Notes: generated by a model from the letters alone, not told the origin. A stretch of DNA of 56,968 bases from Candidatus Electronema sp. (GCA_026645415.1 JAPEVH010000086.1:1-56968); one strand, 5' to 3'. Numbered from the stretch's first letter, positions 18,933-27,979 are shown. Numbers and translations are program-made.

Positions 18933-21089
18933 TTACAAAGAGACATCCTCTTTTGGCAAGCTAATCGCAAAAACAACTCCAGTTCTACCATCCTCCAGAT
19001 TCCTCACACTGATTCGGCCTCCGTGGTGTTCCATAATAGTACGAACAATGTACAGCCCTAAGCCCATGTGTGGCCGGTCGTCTTTGATAGGCCGGTGTGA
19101 GAACATAGAGCTAAAGATTTGCTGTTGGAAGCTCGGTTCAATTGGCGGCCCTTGATTGATTACCTGTACCGAGACCATCTCTGTCTGTTGCTCCAGGCGC
19201 AATTCTATAGGTGTACCAGCTTCTCGAAATGAAACTGCATTTTCCACCAATTTATCAAGGGCCTGATGCAAACGTACTGGATCGCCTTTGACGATAACCT
19301 CTTGCTCAGGTGCTTGATAAACAAAGTTTGCCTCACTAAAAGAGAGTTTCCAGCCATGCTCCAGCCACATCGACACAGCCCGGCCTAAATCAAGCGGTTC
19401 CATACTATCTAAGAGCAGAGCGTTCTTGAGACTAGCTGCTTCGCGAATCGAAGTGAGCAGGCTCTCCAAACGCTGCACGTCTCGTTCGGCCCAGCGGATA
19501 TATTCCATAATCTGCTTAGGCGGATTCTCTTGCTGTCGCATTTGCTCTTGCTTGAGGTTTTTCAGTGAGGCGGCAACCCCAGCTAAAGGAGTACGCATTT
19601 CATGCTCAAGGTTATCAGCCATTTTCTCTCGGTGCTCAATCTGCTGCTGGAGCTGATGAAGCATCGAATCCAAGGTCCGTCCCAAGTCACCGATTTCATC
19701 ACTTGATCGATCAGTATTAACGGTACTCCGAATATGACCATCTGGAGTAATAGCAGAGGCCGATTGATCGCGGAGCCGCCGAATGCGTCCAGAAAGGCGA
19801 AAAGAGAAGAAAAAGAAAATGCCGCCACCAAAGAGAAACGCAACCACTGATAAAGAAATCGTCTCTTCGATCATGCGGTTGCTTAGGGCAAGAATTGAAT
19901 TGGTCGTCTGCTCTACTAATACTGCGGCAACTACCTTTTCTCCCTCATAAAGTGGTACAATAGCAGCAAGCACCTCTACCTGATCATCTTTCATAAAATA
20001 GCTAGTTAAAGAATGCCGACCAGCTAGACCTTCTCGAATACCTTTGAGATCTAGTTCGGTAGGTTGAGAAATCTGTTCTTCAATATCAGCATTCAACGAA
20101 GTCGTAAAAAAACGATAGAACGGATGGAGTAGGCTACTGACTTGCTGCATTATTTTTGTCAGTTGATCTGCGTCTGCGGGCAAAGGTTCGAGCTTGCGTA
20201 AACTGCCTACTTGTGCCCGGATTCGCTGATTCTGATCTACTACCCGGATACGGGCATAAGGTCGATCCAAGGAGCGGAGTATTTCCTCAATCGGCTCAGA
20301 AGTACCGAGTAACCAGCCTGGCTCGTGATTTTCAGCTAAATTAGCTGTACCAATTACTGCCTCAACGTCTCGCTTGTCCTCGTCATCTACATCTGCAACG
20401 AGAAAAGCCAGCTTGCTGCCCAGCAAATCGAGCGGAATGCGCAGCTCCAGAATATAACCAGTACGAGTTTGCCGCCACGTTCCTTGAATCCGTTGTTCGC
20501 TGACTGGAAATTTAATTGGATTGCTGGGCATAAGAAAGGCATTGACCCAACCTTCCTCATAGGGCGCAATCAGATACGTGTGCTGGCCCCACTGATTTTC
20601 AATCACAATCTGAAGATGATCGGACCGGTCAAGCCGCAGCGAGTTGCGGCTTCGGTAAACGACATGGTCATCCTGTACGTCAAAAAAAGCATACAGATAT
20701 TTATCTTGTTTGCCTGCTAAATGGCGAAAACTAAGCGTTAATGGCTGTTTAGGGTCTGCCTCGCTAATGAGATGTTCCTTACCAAACTGCTCGGCCAAAG
20801 TTAGCTCAGGTTGCCAGTCTTCCAAACTGCCATCCAGCTTGATGTTATTGGAGAGCTGGAAGAGGTAGAGATCCCGCTTTTGGTCAAGGGCGTGGAATTG
20901 CTCTTGATCAAAGAGATCGCTCCGATTTGTTAGGGCCGCTGAAACAGCTTGGGCCGTAAAACTGAGGGTGTCTCGCTGGCTGATAATCAAACTTTCTTTA
21001 AGAGTGCGATTCAGGCGCATTCCAAGCAAGGGAAAAAGCAGGAGCAAGAGCGAGAGCAGAAAGAGCTTAAGTCGAAGAGAAAAATGCAT
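18933..21089 (-). CDS. Sensor histidine kinase resembling the proteobacterial dedicated sortase kinase
   Basis: 718 residues. The layout is a membrane helix (1-25), then a long periplasmic region with a CBM9-like sandwich (LDGSLEDWQPELTL, RSDHLQIVIENQWGQHTYL, RTGYILELRIPLDLLGSKL) and PYARIRVVDQNQRIRAQVG, a second membrane helix (about 405-425), HAMP, HisKA H-box EHEMRTPLAGVAASL, and an ATPase domain with KLVENAVSF and HMGLGLYIVRTIMEHHGG. This is the arrangement of the family known as the proteobacterial dedicated sortase system kinase. No sortase is in the window. The matching regulator lies 5.8 kb away, past the Ter genes. It is divergent from the TerB-like gene. Confidence 0.8.
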   Translation of the reverse strand: MHFSLRLKLFLLSLLLLLFPLLGMRLNRTLKESLIISQRDTLSFTAQAVSAALTNRSDLFDQEQFHALDQKRDLYLFQLSNNIKLDGSLEDWQPELTLAEQFGKEHLISEADPKQPLTLSFRHLAGKQDKYLYAFFDVQDDHVVYRSRNSLRLDRSDHLQIVIENQWGQHTYLIAPYEEGWVNAFLMPSNPIKFPVSEQRIQGTWRQTRTGYILELRIPLDLLGSKLAFLVADVDDEDKRDVEAVIGTANLAENHEPGWLLGTSEPIEEILRSLDRPYARIRVVDQNQRIRAQVGSLRKLEPLPADADQLTKIMQQVSSLLHPFYRFFTTSLNADIEEQISQPTELDLKGIREGLAGRHSLTSYFMKDDQVEVLAAIVPLYEGEKVVAAVLVEQTTNSILALSNRMIEETISLSVVAFLFGGGIFFFFSFRLSGRIRRLRDQSASAITPDGHIRSTVNTDRSSDEIGDLGRTLDSMLHQLQQQIEHREKMADNLEHEMRTPLAGVAASLKNLKQEQMRQQENPPKQIMEYIRWAERDVQRLESLLTSIREAASLKNALLLDSMEPLDLGRAVSMWLEHGWKLSFSEANFVYQAPEQEVIVKGDPVRLHQALDKLVENAVSFREAGTPIELRLEQQTEMVSVQVINQGPPIEPSFQQQIFSSMFSHRPIKDDRPHMGLGLYIVRTIMEHHGGRISVRNLEDGRTGVVFAISLPKEDVSL

Positions 21090-21203
21090 GATCGGCTAGA
21101 AAAGTCAAAAAAGGTGGCTAAAAAGTCGTGAACTGCTTGATATATACTGCGTGACTGTTAAGCTGTAAATACGCATGGAACATAGAATTGAGGAGACCAG
21201 AAC

Positions 21204-21902
21204 ATGGCAGGAAAAGATTGGACACAAACCGGAGAGCGGATTGTCAACTCCTCTGCTGATTTTCTCAGCGGAGTTGGTTCCGCCTTTAAGGGCGTAGGAA
21301 ACCGTTTTAAGCGCAGCAAATTTGCCCCCTTTATTGAAGCAATGTGCGCAGTGGTTGGCGATGTTGCTTCACAGAATGGTCGCTTGCAAAAGCAGGAACT
21401 TGATGAGTTTCGTAAGTTTTTATTGCAAAATTGCCGTGATACCCCTATGCTGGATTTATTCAGTTTAGACGAACTGGTCAAAAAAGTGGAGCAGTATGCG
21501 GTAGGGGCCTTTCTTTGTGACGAGGAGAGCATTCTCTTGGCTGTCAGGAAAATAGAGGATCCTGAGCTGGCCCGACTGGTTATCCTTTCAGCTTTAGCCG
21601 TTGCCTATGCTGATGGAGACTGCGACACTAAAGAGCGCGCCTGCATTGAGCAACATGCAGCAACCCTACAAGTTGACGTGACCTCGCTGGCAAATCAATT
21701 TCAGCTTAACCTCAGTAAACCGCAGCAGGCTATTCCTTCGGCAGCACCAGCACCACCGCTGCCTCCGCCCAGTCCGGCAGCAGAGCGACAACAGCCTGCG
21801 CCTTCAACTTCAGCAGATAATCTTTGCCTGATGTGCAAAGGCGCGGGCGGCAACTGTGTGTTCTGTAAAGGGACTGGCAGAAGACTTGATCGCAAATCGT
21901 GA
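21204..21902 (+). CDS. TerB-like protein with DnaJ-type zinc knuckle
   Basis: 232 residues. The N-terminal half has the acidic helical TerB-type domain (APFIEAMCAVVGDVASQNGRL, LVILSALAVAYADGDCDTKE), thought to bind metal at the inner membrane face. A Pro/Ala-rich linker (about 175-200) leads to a CxxCxGxGGxCxxCxGxG motif (about 210-226), the DnaJ zinc-finger pattern. SD GAGGAG precedes the ATG at 21204. It leads a plus-strand set with terD and a vWA gene, with 33 bp to the terD start. Confidence 0.8.
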   Translation: MAGKDWTQTGERIVNSSADFLSGVGSAFKGVGNRFKRSKFAPFIEAMCAVVGDVASQNGRLQKQELDEFRKFLLQNCRDTPMLDLFSLDELVKKVEQYAVGAFLCDEESILLAVRKIEDPELARLVILSALAVAYADGDCDTKERACIEQHAATLQVDVTSLANQFQLNLSKPQQAIPSAAPAPPLPPPSPAAERQQPAPSTSADNLCLMCKGAGGNCVFCKGTGRRLDRKS

Positions 21903-21935
21903 GATTATAACCCCAGCTATTTGAAAGGAGAAAAA

Positions 21936-22514
21936 ATGAGCGTGTCATTAAGCAAAGGCAGTAATGTTTCTTTAAGCAAGGAAGCTCCGGGTTTAGAAGC
22001 CATTAAGATTGGCTGCGGCTGGGATGCCCAGGCATTAAGCGGCGCAGCGTTTGACCTTGATGCTTCGGTGTTTCTCTGCGGCGCAGAGGGCAAAGTTACC
22101 AAAGAAAATGATTTTGTTTATTACAACAACTTGCAGGGTGCGGGCGGCGCAGTTGTTCATGCTGGAGATAGTCGTACCGGTGAAGGCAGCGGTGATGACG
22201 AGGTGATTATGATGTCGCTTAAAGACATGCCGCCAGAACTGGTCAAAGCTGCCTTTGTGGTCACGATTCATGAGGCAGTGAGCCGGGGCCAGAATTTTGG
22301 CATGGTGGAAAATGCCTTTATTCGCATTGTCAATGCGGCCAATGATATGGAAATCGCTCGCTACGATCTGACTGAGGATTACTCAACAGAGACCGCCGTG
22401 ATTTTTGGCGAGGTTTATCAGAAAAATGGTGAATGGAAGTTCAAGGCTGTTGGCCAAGGCTCAACAGAGGGTCTGTCCCAAATTTGCGCCAAGTTTGGTG
22501 TAAGTGCCTCTTGA
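21936..22514 (+). CDS. terD: TerD-family stress protein
   Basis: A cytoplasmic calcium-binding stress protein of the tellurite/stress (Ter) system. It starts MSVSLSKGSNVSLSKEAPGL and has the family core IGCGWDAQ, DLDASVFLCG, VVHAGDSRTGEGSGDDEVI (calcium-ligand loop), FVVTIHEAVSRGQNFGMVENAFIRI and YDLTEDYSTETAVIFGEVY. I chose ATG at 21936 with SD AAAGGAG; an in-frame start at 21921 is less likely. The 192 residues are standard. A hairpin terminator follows before the vWA gene. Confidence 0.95.
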   Translation: MSVSLSKGSNVSLSKEAPGLEAIKIGCGWDAQALSGAAFDLDASVFLCGAEGKVTKENDFVYYNNLQGAGGAVVHAGDSRTGEGSGDDEVIMMSLKDMPPELVKAAFVVTIHEAVSRGQNFGMVENAFIRIVNAANDMEIARYDLTEDYSTETAVIFGEVYQKNGEWKFKAVGQGSTEGLSQICAKFGVSAS

Positions 22515-22548
22515 GGTTATTGTTCCAAAAAATCTGTTCAGTAAAAAG

Positions 22549-22573
22549 GCAGGGATCTGCTCTCTGCTTTTTT
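22549..22573 (+). terminator. Terminator/attenuator between terD and vWA gene
   Basis: GCAGGGA (22549-22555) and TCTCTGC (22561-22567) form a seven-pair stem with one GU and are followed by TTTTTT. Only 13 bp separate it from the vWA start, so it probably lowers rather than abolishes expression of the downstream gene. Confidence 0.7.
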
Positions 22574-22586
22574 CTAGGAGAAAACA

Positions 22587-23363
22587 ATGGCTATCAAGCT
22601 GAGAAAACAGGATGAAGTGGCAGCAAGAACGGTTGATCTCCGCAAAAAAGTTTCACTGGCAAAAAAACAGGCAGGATTGCTCACGCAGACCGCGCAGGTC
22701 GAGTTTGTGCTGGATATTTCCGGCTCCTTTGCAGGTAGTTATCGAGATAACACCATTCAAGATGTTGTCGAGCGTTTGGCCCCTATTGCTTTAGAGTTTG
22801 ATGATGATGGAACCATGCCAGTTACCCTTTTTGGCGTGAATGCACATCAGGCCCCAGCTATCACGCAGGCCAATCTTTGCGAATACGTCAACCGCGAGGT
22901 GGTGAAGCAGTATCCTTTTGAGGGCGGAACCCAGTATGCCAAACCGCTCTGGCATATTGTGCAGCAGCATTTTAGTCCGTCAATCCAAGAGGTAACAGTT
23001 GACCAAGGGGGCTGGTTCAAAAAGAAGCACACTGAGACTAAAATTGTCCAGCAGTCTGCTGCCGCTACCCCGGTTTTTATCCAGTTTATAACCGACGGCG
23101 ACAATCAGGATCGTGAGGAGACCGAAAAACTGCTGCGTATGATGGAAGTGCTGCCGATTTTTATTCAGTTTGTCGGCGTTGGAACCGCTTCTTTTGCTTT
23201 TCTCCGCAAACTGGACGAGATGCGCCGGGATTTCATCGACAATGCCGGTTTTTTCCAAGTAACAGATATTGTTGGCACCTCAGATGAGCAGCTTTACAAG
23301 GATATATTGCATGAATTCCCAACTTGGCTCAATCAGGCCAAAGCTAAAGGATTGCTGCGTTAA
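22587..23363 (+). CDS. Ter-associated vWA-domain protein (TerF/TerY-like)
   Basis: 258 residues with a von Willebrand A domain. The MIDAS motif is DISGS (about residue 42) with further metal ligands in GGTQYAKPL and ITDGDNQD. The N-terminus (VDLRKKVSLAKKQAGL) matches Ter-linked vWA proteins, which probably scaffold stress complexes with TerD. Its last four bases overlap the stop of the convergent HAD gene (23360-23363). RBS TAGGAG is present. Confidence 0.85.
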   Translation: MAIKLRKQDEVAARTVDLRKKVSLAKKQAGLLTQTAQVEFVLDISGSFAGSYRDNTIQDVVERLAPIALEFDDDGTMPVTLFGVNAHQAPAITQANLCEYVNREVVKQYPFEGGTQYAKPLWHIVQQHFSPSIQEVTVDQGGWFKKKHTETKIVQQSAAATPVFIQFITDGDNQDREETEKLLRMMEVLPIFIQFVGVGTASFAFLRKLDEMRRDFIDNAGFFQVTDIVGTSDEQLYKDILHEFPTWLNQAKAKGLLR

Positions 23364-24130
23364 AAGGCATTTTTCTTGAACTGGAGCACGGCCGCTTCCA
23401 GCATGGCTACAGTGCCTTCATGACCCGCGCTGGCAGCAGCAAAGCCGCCCCGCTGCTGTACCAGCCGCAGTAGAGGAGAATAGGCACTGTGCAATGTTAA
23501 AGGAAAAGCTGCATTTTTTAGGAGAGTTAGATCATCGAGGGTATCACCTGCGGCGCAGCAAAGGCAATGTGTTTTGCCAAACACAGTTTGAAAGGCAGCA
23601 TATTTCTCAGCCTGTTTAGGTATGAGAACAATTTTGCACGGTTCAGCAACAACCCTAAACTGGTTATTGAGCAAATCAGATAGGCAGGCCAAAAAAGCAG
23701 TAGCTTGCTCCGGCTTTCCAACTGTATAGCGGAGCACTGCCTGATGGCTTCCTTCCTTTTCCAAATCCACTCCCCAGCCATTTCGCTGCCCAAATTCCTT
23801 AATTTGTGATTTAAGATCAGCAAGGTCAATTCCTGCCAAAATCCTTTCCTGCCACTCTGGATGCTGCTCAACAATTGCGCCATGCTCTAGTATCCAGCCG
23901 GAAATCCGCAATCCAGCAGCAGCAAAATGTTTCCTGAAATCCGCAGTGCTGGCCAGCGACCGGCCAGTAGCTACATAAAGATCCGTCAGTTCTGCCAGTT
24001 CAAGGAGTAAGGTAAGGGCTTGACGGCTCATGAAGGAATCTGTTGTTCGTCCCCGAATAGGCAGGCCATCCGGTAGCGTTTCAGCATGATTGAGAGTGCC
24101 GTCCAGATCAAAAACAAAGGCTGTTTTCAT
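23360..24130 (-). CDS. HAD-superfamily phosphatase, Ter biosynthetic module (1)
   Basis: A HAD hydrolase with nucleophile motif FDLDGTLNHAE at the start (MKTAFVF), motif II near VATGRSLAS and motif IV AAGDTLDDLTLL. The ATG at 24130 overlaps the upstream TGA as ATGA, which fixes the start; the frame runs on to 24157. It is the last gene of a coupled minus-strand set. Ter islands often carry HADs with phosphoribosyltransferases, proposed to make a nucleoside-like metabolite. The specific substrate is unknown. Confidence 0.85.
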   Translation of the reverse strand: MKTAFVFDLDGTLNHAETLPDGLPIRGRTTDSFMSRQALTLLLELAELTDLYVATGRSLASTADFRKHFAAAGLRISGWILEHGAIVEQHPEWQERILAGIDLADLKSQIKEFGQRNGWGVDLEKEGSHQAVLRYTVGKPEQATAFLACLSDLLNNQFRVVAEPCKIVLIPKQAEKYAAFQTVFGKTHCLCCAAGDTLDDLTLLKNAAFPLTLHSAYSPLLRLVQQRGGFAAASAGHEGTVAMLEAAVLQFKKNAF

Positions 24131-24840
24131 GCCGCTAACAATTTCACTAAAGCCCAACTGAGCATATCCTCTGCTGCTGCATGAGTGGCAAAAGGCGAGC
24201 AGTAACCAGCCTTTTCTTTGGCAATTGTTTTGATCTCAGGACAGGCTGCGGCCAGCGTGACAGGATGACTACTTCCTTGAAAAAGTTGTATGTCGTTAAA
24301 GTCATTACCCAAGGCAATATACGGCTCAACTTCAAATCGTGCCAGACCAAGCATTTTATTGGGCTGCTGAGGGTAGACAAAAATTTTCTGCGGCTGAAAG
24401 CAAATATAGCCCTCTTCCTTGCTCTCTTTCATGAGTTGCTGCACAATTTGTTGTGGATTTTCTTGGCTGTCTGGCAGAATGAAACCTACTGAGCATTCGT
24501 ATCCGGGAATGGGTTTCCAAGCTGGAGGAACTTGGTCAGCAAAGTGCCATTTTTTGGGCTGTGGGTAAGGATACTTGAGGTCAGTTTTCACCACAAAGCC
24601 ATTTTCCAAGACAAAACCAGCAAAGCGCACCTTGGTGAGTTGTGAGGTGATCTTTGCAACGCTGGGCGCATTTCTGCCAGTTGTAATAAAGATCGGTATG
24701 AGCTGACTGATAGCCTCTAACAGCTCAACGGTTCTTTGCGATAAATAGCAGTCTCGTGAGCGTCCCTTGATGACGTATGATTCCGGCTCAGTATGCAGAA
24801 TAGTGCCGTCAAGGTCAACAGCAAGTGCCTTGGCGATCAT
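24127..24840 (-). CDS. HAD-superfamily phosphatase, Ter biosynthetic module (2)
   Basis: A second HAD hydrolase, paralogous to the next gene: AVDLDGTILHTEPESYVIKG at the start, TTGRNAPS, and ALGNDFNDIQLFQ as the acidic motif IV. It overlaps StiP-like upstream (ATGA at 24837-24840) and its HAD neighbour downstream (ATGA at 24127-24130), so it is translationally locked into the operon. About 237 residues. Confidence 0.85.
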   Translation of the reverse strand: MIAKALAVDLDGTILHTEPESYVIKGRSRDCYLSQRTVELLEAISQLIPIFITTGRNAPSVAKITSQLTKVRFAGFVLENGFVVKTDLKYPYPQPKKWHFADQVPPAWKPIPGYECSVGFILPDSQENPQQIVQQLMKESKEEGYICFQPQKIFVYPQQPNKMLGLARFEVEPYIALGNDFNDIQLFQGSSHPVTLAAACPEIKTIAKEKAGYCSPFATHAAAEDMLSWALVKLLAA

Positions 24841-25832
24841 TTGGCAATCTCCAAAGAGCAGGCAGCACGAGTACGCACATCACGGAGGAAATGTTGCTCA
24901 TACTGAACTGGCACTTTTCGCTGTTCAGCCAAGCGCAGAAGGAGGGAAAAATGTTCCCCCACATATTGGGCATCGTCAGCAAAAAATAAGGTGCGGGGTG
25001 CGGCGTTGATCAGGGCGCGGCAGACCTCATTGCTGTGCAGGCGCAGTTCAGTTTTCTGCTGAAATCGTTCCTTACTATGACAGGGTTGAGTAGCGGCAAT
25101 TTCAGTCGGGCCAGCTTCACACCAAGCCGAAACGAGTTCTTTGCGAGTATAGGCTGTAGGAAAACGATAGGCGGCAAAAAAACTGTCCTGATCAACAAAA
25201 AAGGTTCTGGAAAAACCGAGGGTAGCCAGCCCGGTAAAGCAGGCAGATGGACAGAAAATGTCTTCTTGACAGCCAGAAAAGTCAGCCCAACCCCAAGGGT
25301 CGTTGAGCACGGCCAAAGGCCCGACTCCAAGTTTGGCCAGTTCTCTGGCTACCCCTCCTCGCCCTGTCCAACCATCGACAAAAATAATCTTTCGCTCTGG
25401 AAAATCAGCTTGAAGGCGGGCTAAGGCCGCCCGATCAATGCCAATACCAACAAAAAGCGAGATAGCTGCGGCCACCGAACCGGGCAGCATCTGGCAGAGC
25501 CATTTGGCTATTGGCACCCCAGCTCTGAGAATTGCCACAAAGATGAGACGTTCTGGTTGCGGCTCATAAGCAACAATTGCAGCGGCAAGCTGTTGCGCTG
25601 CTTGCCTAATCTGCGGCTGATCAAGTTGCCCGGCCACAGCCTGCCAAAAGTCGTCATCAAGATCAGGCTCTGGCGAGGGCGTGGCCCAGAAAGTGTTCTC
25701 ACCAGTATAAGCCTGATTTAATTTGCGGAACCGGTGCGGCTCATCAAAAGGATGCACTTCATCAAGCAAGTTAAGATAAAGATGCTGCTGCCAAAGATTG
25801 TTTGCTGCATGAGGGGGAATTGCCGTCTGCAT
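24837..25832 (-). CDS. StiP-family protein (phosphoribosyltransferase-like plus PELOTA-like), Ter module
   Basis: 331 residues. The N-terminal half has PRTase-like segments (LIFVAILRAGVPIAKWL, KIIFVDGWTGRGGVARELA, the latter corresponding to the PRPP loop). The C-terminal part (LRLHSNEVCRALINAAPRTLFFADDAQ) fits the RNA-binding-like PELOTA region described for these proteins. The family is annotated elsewhere as cysteine protease StiP, a name I do not rely on. It is coupled to HAD2 downstream and lies 8 bp after the TRSP protein. Confidence 0.75.
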   Translation of the reverse strand: MQTAIPPHAANNLWQQHLYLNLLDEVHPFDEPHRFRKLNQAYTGENTFWATPSPEPDLDDDFWQAVAGQLDQPQIRQAAQQLAAAIVAYEPQPERLIFVAILRAGVPIAKWLCQMLPGSVAAAISLFVGIGIDRAALARLQADFPERKIIFVDGWTGRGGVARELAKLGVGPLAVLNDPWGWADFSGCQEDIFCPSACFTGLATLGFSRTFFVDQDSFFAAYRFPTAYTRKELVSAWCEAGPTEIAATQPCHSKERFQQKTELRLHSNEVCRALINAAPRTLFFADDAQYVGEHFSLLLRLAEQRKVPVQYEQHFLRDVRTRAACSLEIAK

Positions 25833-25840
25833 ACTGTATT

Positions 25841-26746
25841 TTACGAAAAGAGTTCAACAGTTATATTCATTTCTTCAAAATAGGTCTTCACCTTCTCGCC
25901 CACTTCTTGGTCTGCTGGATTATGGAAAAGATGCACGGGCCTAGCTATACCTTGGTAGTTGTAGAGATAATAATTGGTGAATTGTATTCTACTGTTAATA
26001 TTGATGCAATCTACAGCCCAAGGACTGAGCGTGATATGCTGAAATGAATTAAAAACACCAGCAGCTACCAGCAGAACAGCCGTGCTGACTGCTTCGCCGA
26101 TAACAAAAAGATGTTCTCCATACTGTTCCCCTAGGAGGTGTTTTTTATTAAGCTGGTCAGCTATCTTGTGCAAGAGCGGTTTAGAATATGCCTCGAAATC
26201 AGCCGCCGCTTGATTGCAAAGTTCAGGTCTTGCAGAGCAGAGATCTATTGCTGAGGCAAGAGAATGAAAAAGATATGTTCTCCCTAACTTACTGAACTGC
26301 TCGACAAAATGCTCTTTCTGCGCGGCGGAACGGGAATCAGCAAAAGAAAATATGCGAATAATTGGCGCAGCAAGATAATCTTGGATTTGGCTGATCAAAT
26401 TTTGTACTGTAGTGCCAGAGGTGATCTCATCCTCAACAATCCAGACCTCAGCAGCCTGATTCTGCGGTAGGGGCAGCAGATGATGCGGCCCATGAGAATG
26501 GACTTCCTCAAAGGGAATTCCTGCAACATGCGTACAGCGGGTCGAACAAATCCACTCGCAGGAAATTGCTTGGCGACAGGCTTCCAGATACATAAGAAAG
26601 GAAGGAACAATTCCCGATTCAGTTAGCCCAATCAGCAGTACCTCGCCTCTAACTGGAAGCTGCGTGATTGATTCCTGAAGTAATTGCGCTAGATAGTTAC
26701 TGCCCTGCTGAAGATGCCAGCGATCAGCAGGATGCAGTTTACCCAA
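25841..26746 (-). CDS. Phosphoribosyltransferase with C-terminal TRSP domain, Ter module
   Basis: 301 residues. A PRTase core gives VLLIGLTESGIVPSF and the PRPP loop VWIVEDEITSGTTVQNL (about 110), then a TRSP-like C-terminal region (HLFVIGEAVSTAVLLVAAG). It is the first structural gene of the minus-strand Ter biosynthetic set, 132 bp downstream of the response-regulator gene. It probably transfers ribose-5-phosphate to an unknown base as part of the nucleoside-like metabolite proposed for Ter systems. Confidence 0.78.
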   Translation of the reverse strand: MGKLHPADRWHLQQGSNYLAQLLQESITQLPVRGEVLLIGLTESGIVPSFLMYLEACRQAISCEWICSTRCTHVAGIPFEEVHSHGPHHLLPLPQNQAAEVWIVEDEITSGTTVQNLISQIQDYLAAPIIRIFSFADSRSAAQKEHFVEQFSKLGRTYLFHSLASAIDLCSARPELCNQAAADFEAYSKPLLHKIADQLNKKHLLGEQYGEHLFVIGEAVSTAVLLVAAGVFNSFQHITLSPWAVDCININSRIQFTNYYLYNYQGIARPVHLFHNPADQEVGEKVKTYFEEMNITVELFS

Positions 26747-26878
26747 AAACGAAGCCGTAAAAGCTTCTTTTCTCAGAGGATTGCCGTCTCTTTGGATAAA
26801 AAAAAATCAGACATGCTTCACCTCCGTGGTACTGTGCATCACACTCAAAGAGAAGAGATGCTGATGAATAGATAGGTT

Positions 26879-27574
26879 TTAGGGCTGCCAGCGGTAGCCC
26901 ATGCCATATTCAGAGCGAATGGCATTGAAATTCGAGTCAACTTCTCGGAATTTATCCCGTATTCTGCGGATATGTGCAGCAATAGCGTTGTTGGTAACAA
27001 TGATACTAGCAGCCTCCATAAGCTGATCGTGATTTTTGACATGGCCAGGCCGTCGTGCTAAACAAAGTAAAATCCAGAACTCTGTTAAGGTGAAACTAAC
27101 CGGTTGGCCCTGCCAATGCACCTCCTTGCGATCTTCATCAATACGTAGGTCTTCATGCTCAATAATCCGATTATTGATGTTACTACTGCTCCGTAGTGCC
27201 TCAACAGTACGGAACAGCGCTGAGATGCGAGCAGGAAGAAAATCAAGGGTCGTGGTGTCCTTGGTCAAGTAATCCCAAGCACCGAGCCGCAGACCTGAAA
27301 CCCGATCGACATCTGAATTGCGGGCCGTGAGAAAAATGATAGGAATGACTGGTGAGAGGGAGCGCAGATACTGGCACAGATCAAAACCACCTTCCATTTC
27401 TTCACCAAGCATGATATCCAAGATGGCGAGGTCTGGTAAAAAACGGCCAAAGGCCGCCATTGCCTCTTTTCTGCTACTATAGGAGTTTACTTCATATCCT
27501 TCTCGATGCAGAGCTTGGGCATAATTCGCTTGTAGTCTGGGATCATCTTCGACCAGAGCGATGCGGTACGTCAT
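26879..27574 (-). CDS. Response regulator resembling the proteobacterial dedicated sortase regulator
   Basis: An OmpR-type regulator. The receiver domain has acidic EDD (about 9-11), phospho-acceptor LAILDIMLGEEMEGGFDL and TARNSDVDRVSGLRLGAWDYLTKD with its lysine. A winged-helix DNA-binding domain follows (FTLTEFWILLCLARRPGHVK, AIAAHIRRIRDKF, RSEYGMGYRW). The EEMEGGFDLCQYL and TARNSDVD segments are the hallmark of the dedicated-sortase regulators. It likely partners the kinase at 18933-21089 and sits directly upstream of the minus-strand Ter genes, so it may control them. Confidence 0.85.
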   Translation of the reverse strand: MTYRIALVEDDPRLQANYAQALHREGYEVNSYSSRKEAMAAFGRFLPDLAILDIMLGEEMEGGFDLCQYLRSLSPVIPIIFLTARNSDVDRVSGLRLGAWDYLTKDTTTLDFLPARISALFRTVEALRSSSNINNRIIEHEDLRIDEDRKEVHWQGQPVSFTLTEFWILLCLARRPGHVKNHDQLMEAASIIVTNNAIAAHIRRIRDKFREVDSNFNAIRSEYGMGYRWQP

Positions 27575-27784
27575 GATGGTAGACTCCTAGAAGCGGAATT
27601 GATAGTCACTCGACTGAACAAGATTGTAACATGGCTTTGTGGAAAACTCCAGCCCACTGCTACGTTGTCATAATCTGTCACCTTCTTTTCCTGACACGTC
27701 ATGATTCAGCGATAGAACAGTCATGCTCGATGTCCAAAATAGTATTAAGAAGAATTGAAGATGAAGAACAGAGAGGATATTATC

Positions 27785-27979
27785 ATGACTGAAAAACATA
27801 CTATAGAAATAGCACATTCACCTATTGACCCTGGTTATTTAATGGTAGGGATCTATGTCCTCGTAGTTATGGCCTTAGTGCTGCTCGGCTGGTTTGGAGC
27901 TGCTGGTGCGCATAGCGGAACGGATTCAGGACTAACAGAGCATCCTGTTATTATTCAAAACACATCGATTCAGCAATGA
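27785..27979 (+). CDS. Small single-pass membrane protein
   Basis: 64 residues (MTEKHTIEIAHSPIDPGYLM...) with one clear membrane helix (VGIYVLVVMALVLLGWFGAA, about 20-39) and a short polar tail. RBS GAGAGGA lies upstream. An earlier in-frame ATG at 27755 is possible. TGA overlaps the next ATG as ATGA (27976-27979), so it is coupled to the zinc-ribbon gene. Unknown family. Confidence 0.6.
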   Translation: MTEKHTIEIAHSPIDPGYLMVGIYVLVVMALVLLGWFGAAGAHSGTDSGLTEHPVIIQNTSIQQ

